From positions 1 to 5,025 of the forward strand of contig JBNGDJ010000143.1 of NCBI GenBank assembly GCA_049974825.1: a stretch of 5,025 nt of DNA, given 5' to 3'. How positions within the stretch are numbered: the stretch's first letter is position 1; the number at the start of each line of letters is the position of its first letter. The notes beneath the pieces are model-generated. The model did no database searches. It had not been told where the DNA came from and saw only the letters and a program-made list of their open reading frames with translations. A program made the position numbers and the translations under genes. Positions 3,788 to 5,025 of this stretch are shown piece after piece. The DNA is from JBKHDT01 sp049974825. Its GTDB lineage: Bacteria > Pseudomonadota > Gammaproteobacteria > Halothiobacillales > Halothiobacillaceae.

Positions 3788-5025
3788 TCAGGCTCCCGGA
3801 GATTCCAGTCCAGACTCGGCCAGGGCGACGGCACGGAAGATGGCGCGGCCCTTGTTGAGGGTTTCCTGCCACTCGTTTTCCGGCACTGAGTCGTAGACGA
3901 TGCCCGCGCCCGCCTGGATGTGCAGCTGCCCATCCTTGATTACCGCGGTCCGGATTGCGATGGCTGTATCCATGTTGCCGTTCCAGGCCCAATAGCCAAC
4001 GGCGCCGGAGTATACTCCGCGCTTGACCGGTTCGAGCTCGTCAATGATTTCCATGGCCCGGACCTTGGGTGCGCCGGAGACCGTGCCTGCCGGAAAGGTG
4101 GCGCGCAGCACGTCCATGGCCGTCAGGTCGGGCAACAGCTCGCCCGTCACGTTCGAGACGATGTGCATGACATGCGAATAGCGCTCGATCACCATCTTGT
4201 CGGTCAGCCGAACCGTTCCGGTGCGGGCAACCCGACCGGCATCGTTTCGTCCCAGGTCGATCAGCATCAGGTGCTCTGCCCGTTCCTTGGGATCGGCCAG
4301 CAGTTCGGCCTCCAGGGCTTGATCCTCGGCTTCAGTCTGACCGCGCGGGCGGGTGCCGGCAATGGGGCGCACGGTGACCAGGCCATCCTCAAGGCGAACC
4401 AGGATTTCAGGCGAGGACCCCACCACCTGGAAAGTCCCCAGGTCGAGGAAGAACAGATAAGGCGAGGGATTGAGGCTGCGCAGGGCGCGGTAAAGGTCGA
4501 TCGGGGCGGCGGCGTAGGGCACGCTCATGCGCTGCGAGAGAACGACCTGCATCACGTCGCCGTCGACGATGTAGCGGCGGGTCTTCTCGACCGCCTCCTT
4601 GAAGCCGGCTTCCGTGAAGCCGGACACGAAATCGCTTTCGTCGACTGATCGGCCGGGGCGGGCAGGCATGGCCGGAAGCGCATTTTTGCGCAGTCCGCAG
4701 ACCAGTGCGTCCAGGCGGGCATTGCCGGCACAGAGAGTGTCGGGTTCGGCAGGATCGACCATGACCACGGCCAGCATCCGGCCGCGCAGGTTGTCGAAGA
4801 TCAGGACCTCGTCGGCAACCATCAGCAGGATGTCAGGGGCGCCAATGGCGTCCGGCTTGTCCGACCCGGCCAGGCGGGGCTCGATGTAGCGGATGGTGTC
4901 GTAGCCGAAATAGCCCACCAGGCCGCCGTGAAATCGCGGCATGCCCTCGGGTTCGAAGACGCGGTAGCGCTCCTTGAACTGCTCGATAAAGGCCAGCGGA
5001 TCTTCCACCTGATGCGATTCGGTGA
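3788..5025 (-). CDS. trpE: Anthranilate synthase component I TrpE (partial, N-terminus outside the window)
   Basis: TrpE converts chorismate plus ammonia (from TrpG) to anthranilate and pyruvate. The window shows 411 whole codons in an open frame running off the right edge. Full TrpE is about 490-500 residues, so roughly 80-95 N-terminal residues are missing, including the LLES-type tryptophan-binding region; feedback control cannot be judged. A GTG at 5008 is an internal valine: codons for TESHQ precede it and match the family. Counting visible residues, one sees GGLVGYFGYDTIRYIEP (33-49), VRPIAGTRPRG (218-228), KERAEHLMLIDLGRND (246-261), YSHVMHIVSNVTGEL (282-296), TFPAGTVSGAPKVRAMEII (309-327) and IQAGAGIVYDSVP (369-381), the chorismate-binding core. 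PIAGT (bases 4366-4352), with Ala where PabB has Lys (PIKGT), favours TrpE over aminodeoxychorismate synthase. DLGRNDAGRV carries Ala where Val is common. It lies 4 bp before trpG. Confidence 0.96.
   Translation of the reverse strand, partial: TESHQVEDPLAFIEQFKERYRVFEPEGMPRFHGGLVGYFGYDTIRYIEPRLAGSDKPDAIGAPDILLMVADEVLIFDNLRGRMLAVVMVDPAEPDTLCAGNARLDALVCGLRKNALPAMPARPGRSVDESDFVSGFTEAGFKEAVEKTRRYIVDGDVMQVVLSQRMSVPYAAAPIDLYRALRSLNPSPYLFFLDLGTFQVVGSSPEILVRLEDGLVTVRPIAGTRPRGQTEAEDQALEAELLADPKERAEHLMLIDLGRNDAGRVARTGTVRLTDKMVIERYSHVMHIVSNVTGELLPDLTAMDVLRATFPAGTVSGAPKVRAMEIIDELEPVKRGVYSGAVGYWAWNGNMDTAIAIRTAVIKDGQLHIQAGAGIVYDSVPENEWQETLNKGRAIFRAVALAESGLESPGA
3793..3797 (-). promoter_or_regulatory. Ribosome binding site of trpG inside the trpE end
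   Basis: On the minus strand GGGAG lies nine bases before ATG 3783, within the last codons of trpE. A signal embedded in the preceding gene, together with a 4-base gap between the genes, fits translational coupling that keeps the two subunits in balance. Confidence 0.55.

Noticed and set aside
3784..3933. N-terminal extension of trpG overlapping trpE
   Set aside because: The extra residues do not resemble TrpG, which begins at MLLMIDNYDSF; the extension is only an open frame inside trpE.

Overview
The window reads as a chromosomal housekeeping segment of a GC-rich gammaproteobacterium (roughly 60-65% GC by eye). The evidence for this is a succinylase-type lysine pathway (DapC and DapD of proteobacterial type), a rhombosortase (a family known from gammaproteobacteria and some neighbouring proteobacteria), and TrpE/TrpG of proteobacterial type. 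A member of the Chromatiales/Xanthomonadales neighbourhood would fit, but the sequence alone does not fix the family.

Layout. Bases 1-114 are a leader or intergenic region with two back-to-back RNA hairpins. Bases 115-1308 (+) encode DapC, the N-succinyl-diaminopimelate aminotransferase. Bases 1309-1583 are a 275-bp intergenic region with a perfect extended -10 promoter, which would give dapD a leader of about 190 nt. Bases 1584-2408 (+) encode DapD, the tetrahydrodipicolinate N-succinyltransferase. Bases 2409-2605 hold a terminator with overlapping, competing hairpins and then two more perfect inverted repeats. Bases 2606-3169 (+) encode a rhombosortase, a rhomboid-family intramembrane protease. 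Bases 3166-3783 (-) encode TrpG, and 3788-5025 (-) encode TrpE, whose N-terminus lies beyond the window. rrtA and trpG converge with their stop codons overlapping by 4 bp.

How the genes work together. DapD succinylates tetrahydrodipicolinate and DapC transaminates the product, so the two act consecutively on the route to meso-diaminopimelate (cell wall) and lysine. DapE, the next enzyme, is not in the window. TrpE and TrpG form anthranilate synthase, the first committed step of tryptophan synthesis; they are tightly spaced and probably translationally coupled. The rhombosortase is functionally separate: it is expected to process GlyGly-CTERM surface or secreted proteins encoded elsewhere.

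I see no mobile element, CRISPR array, tRNA or rRNA, and no clear new system. The points most worth a second look are the structured intergenic regions (tandem hairpins before dapC, the promoter and long leader of dapD, competing hairpins after dapD) and the terminator-less convergent junction of rrtA and trpG.
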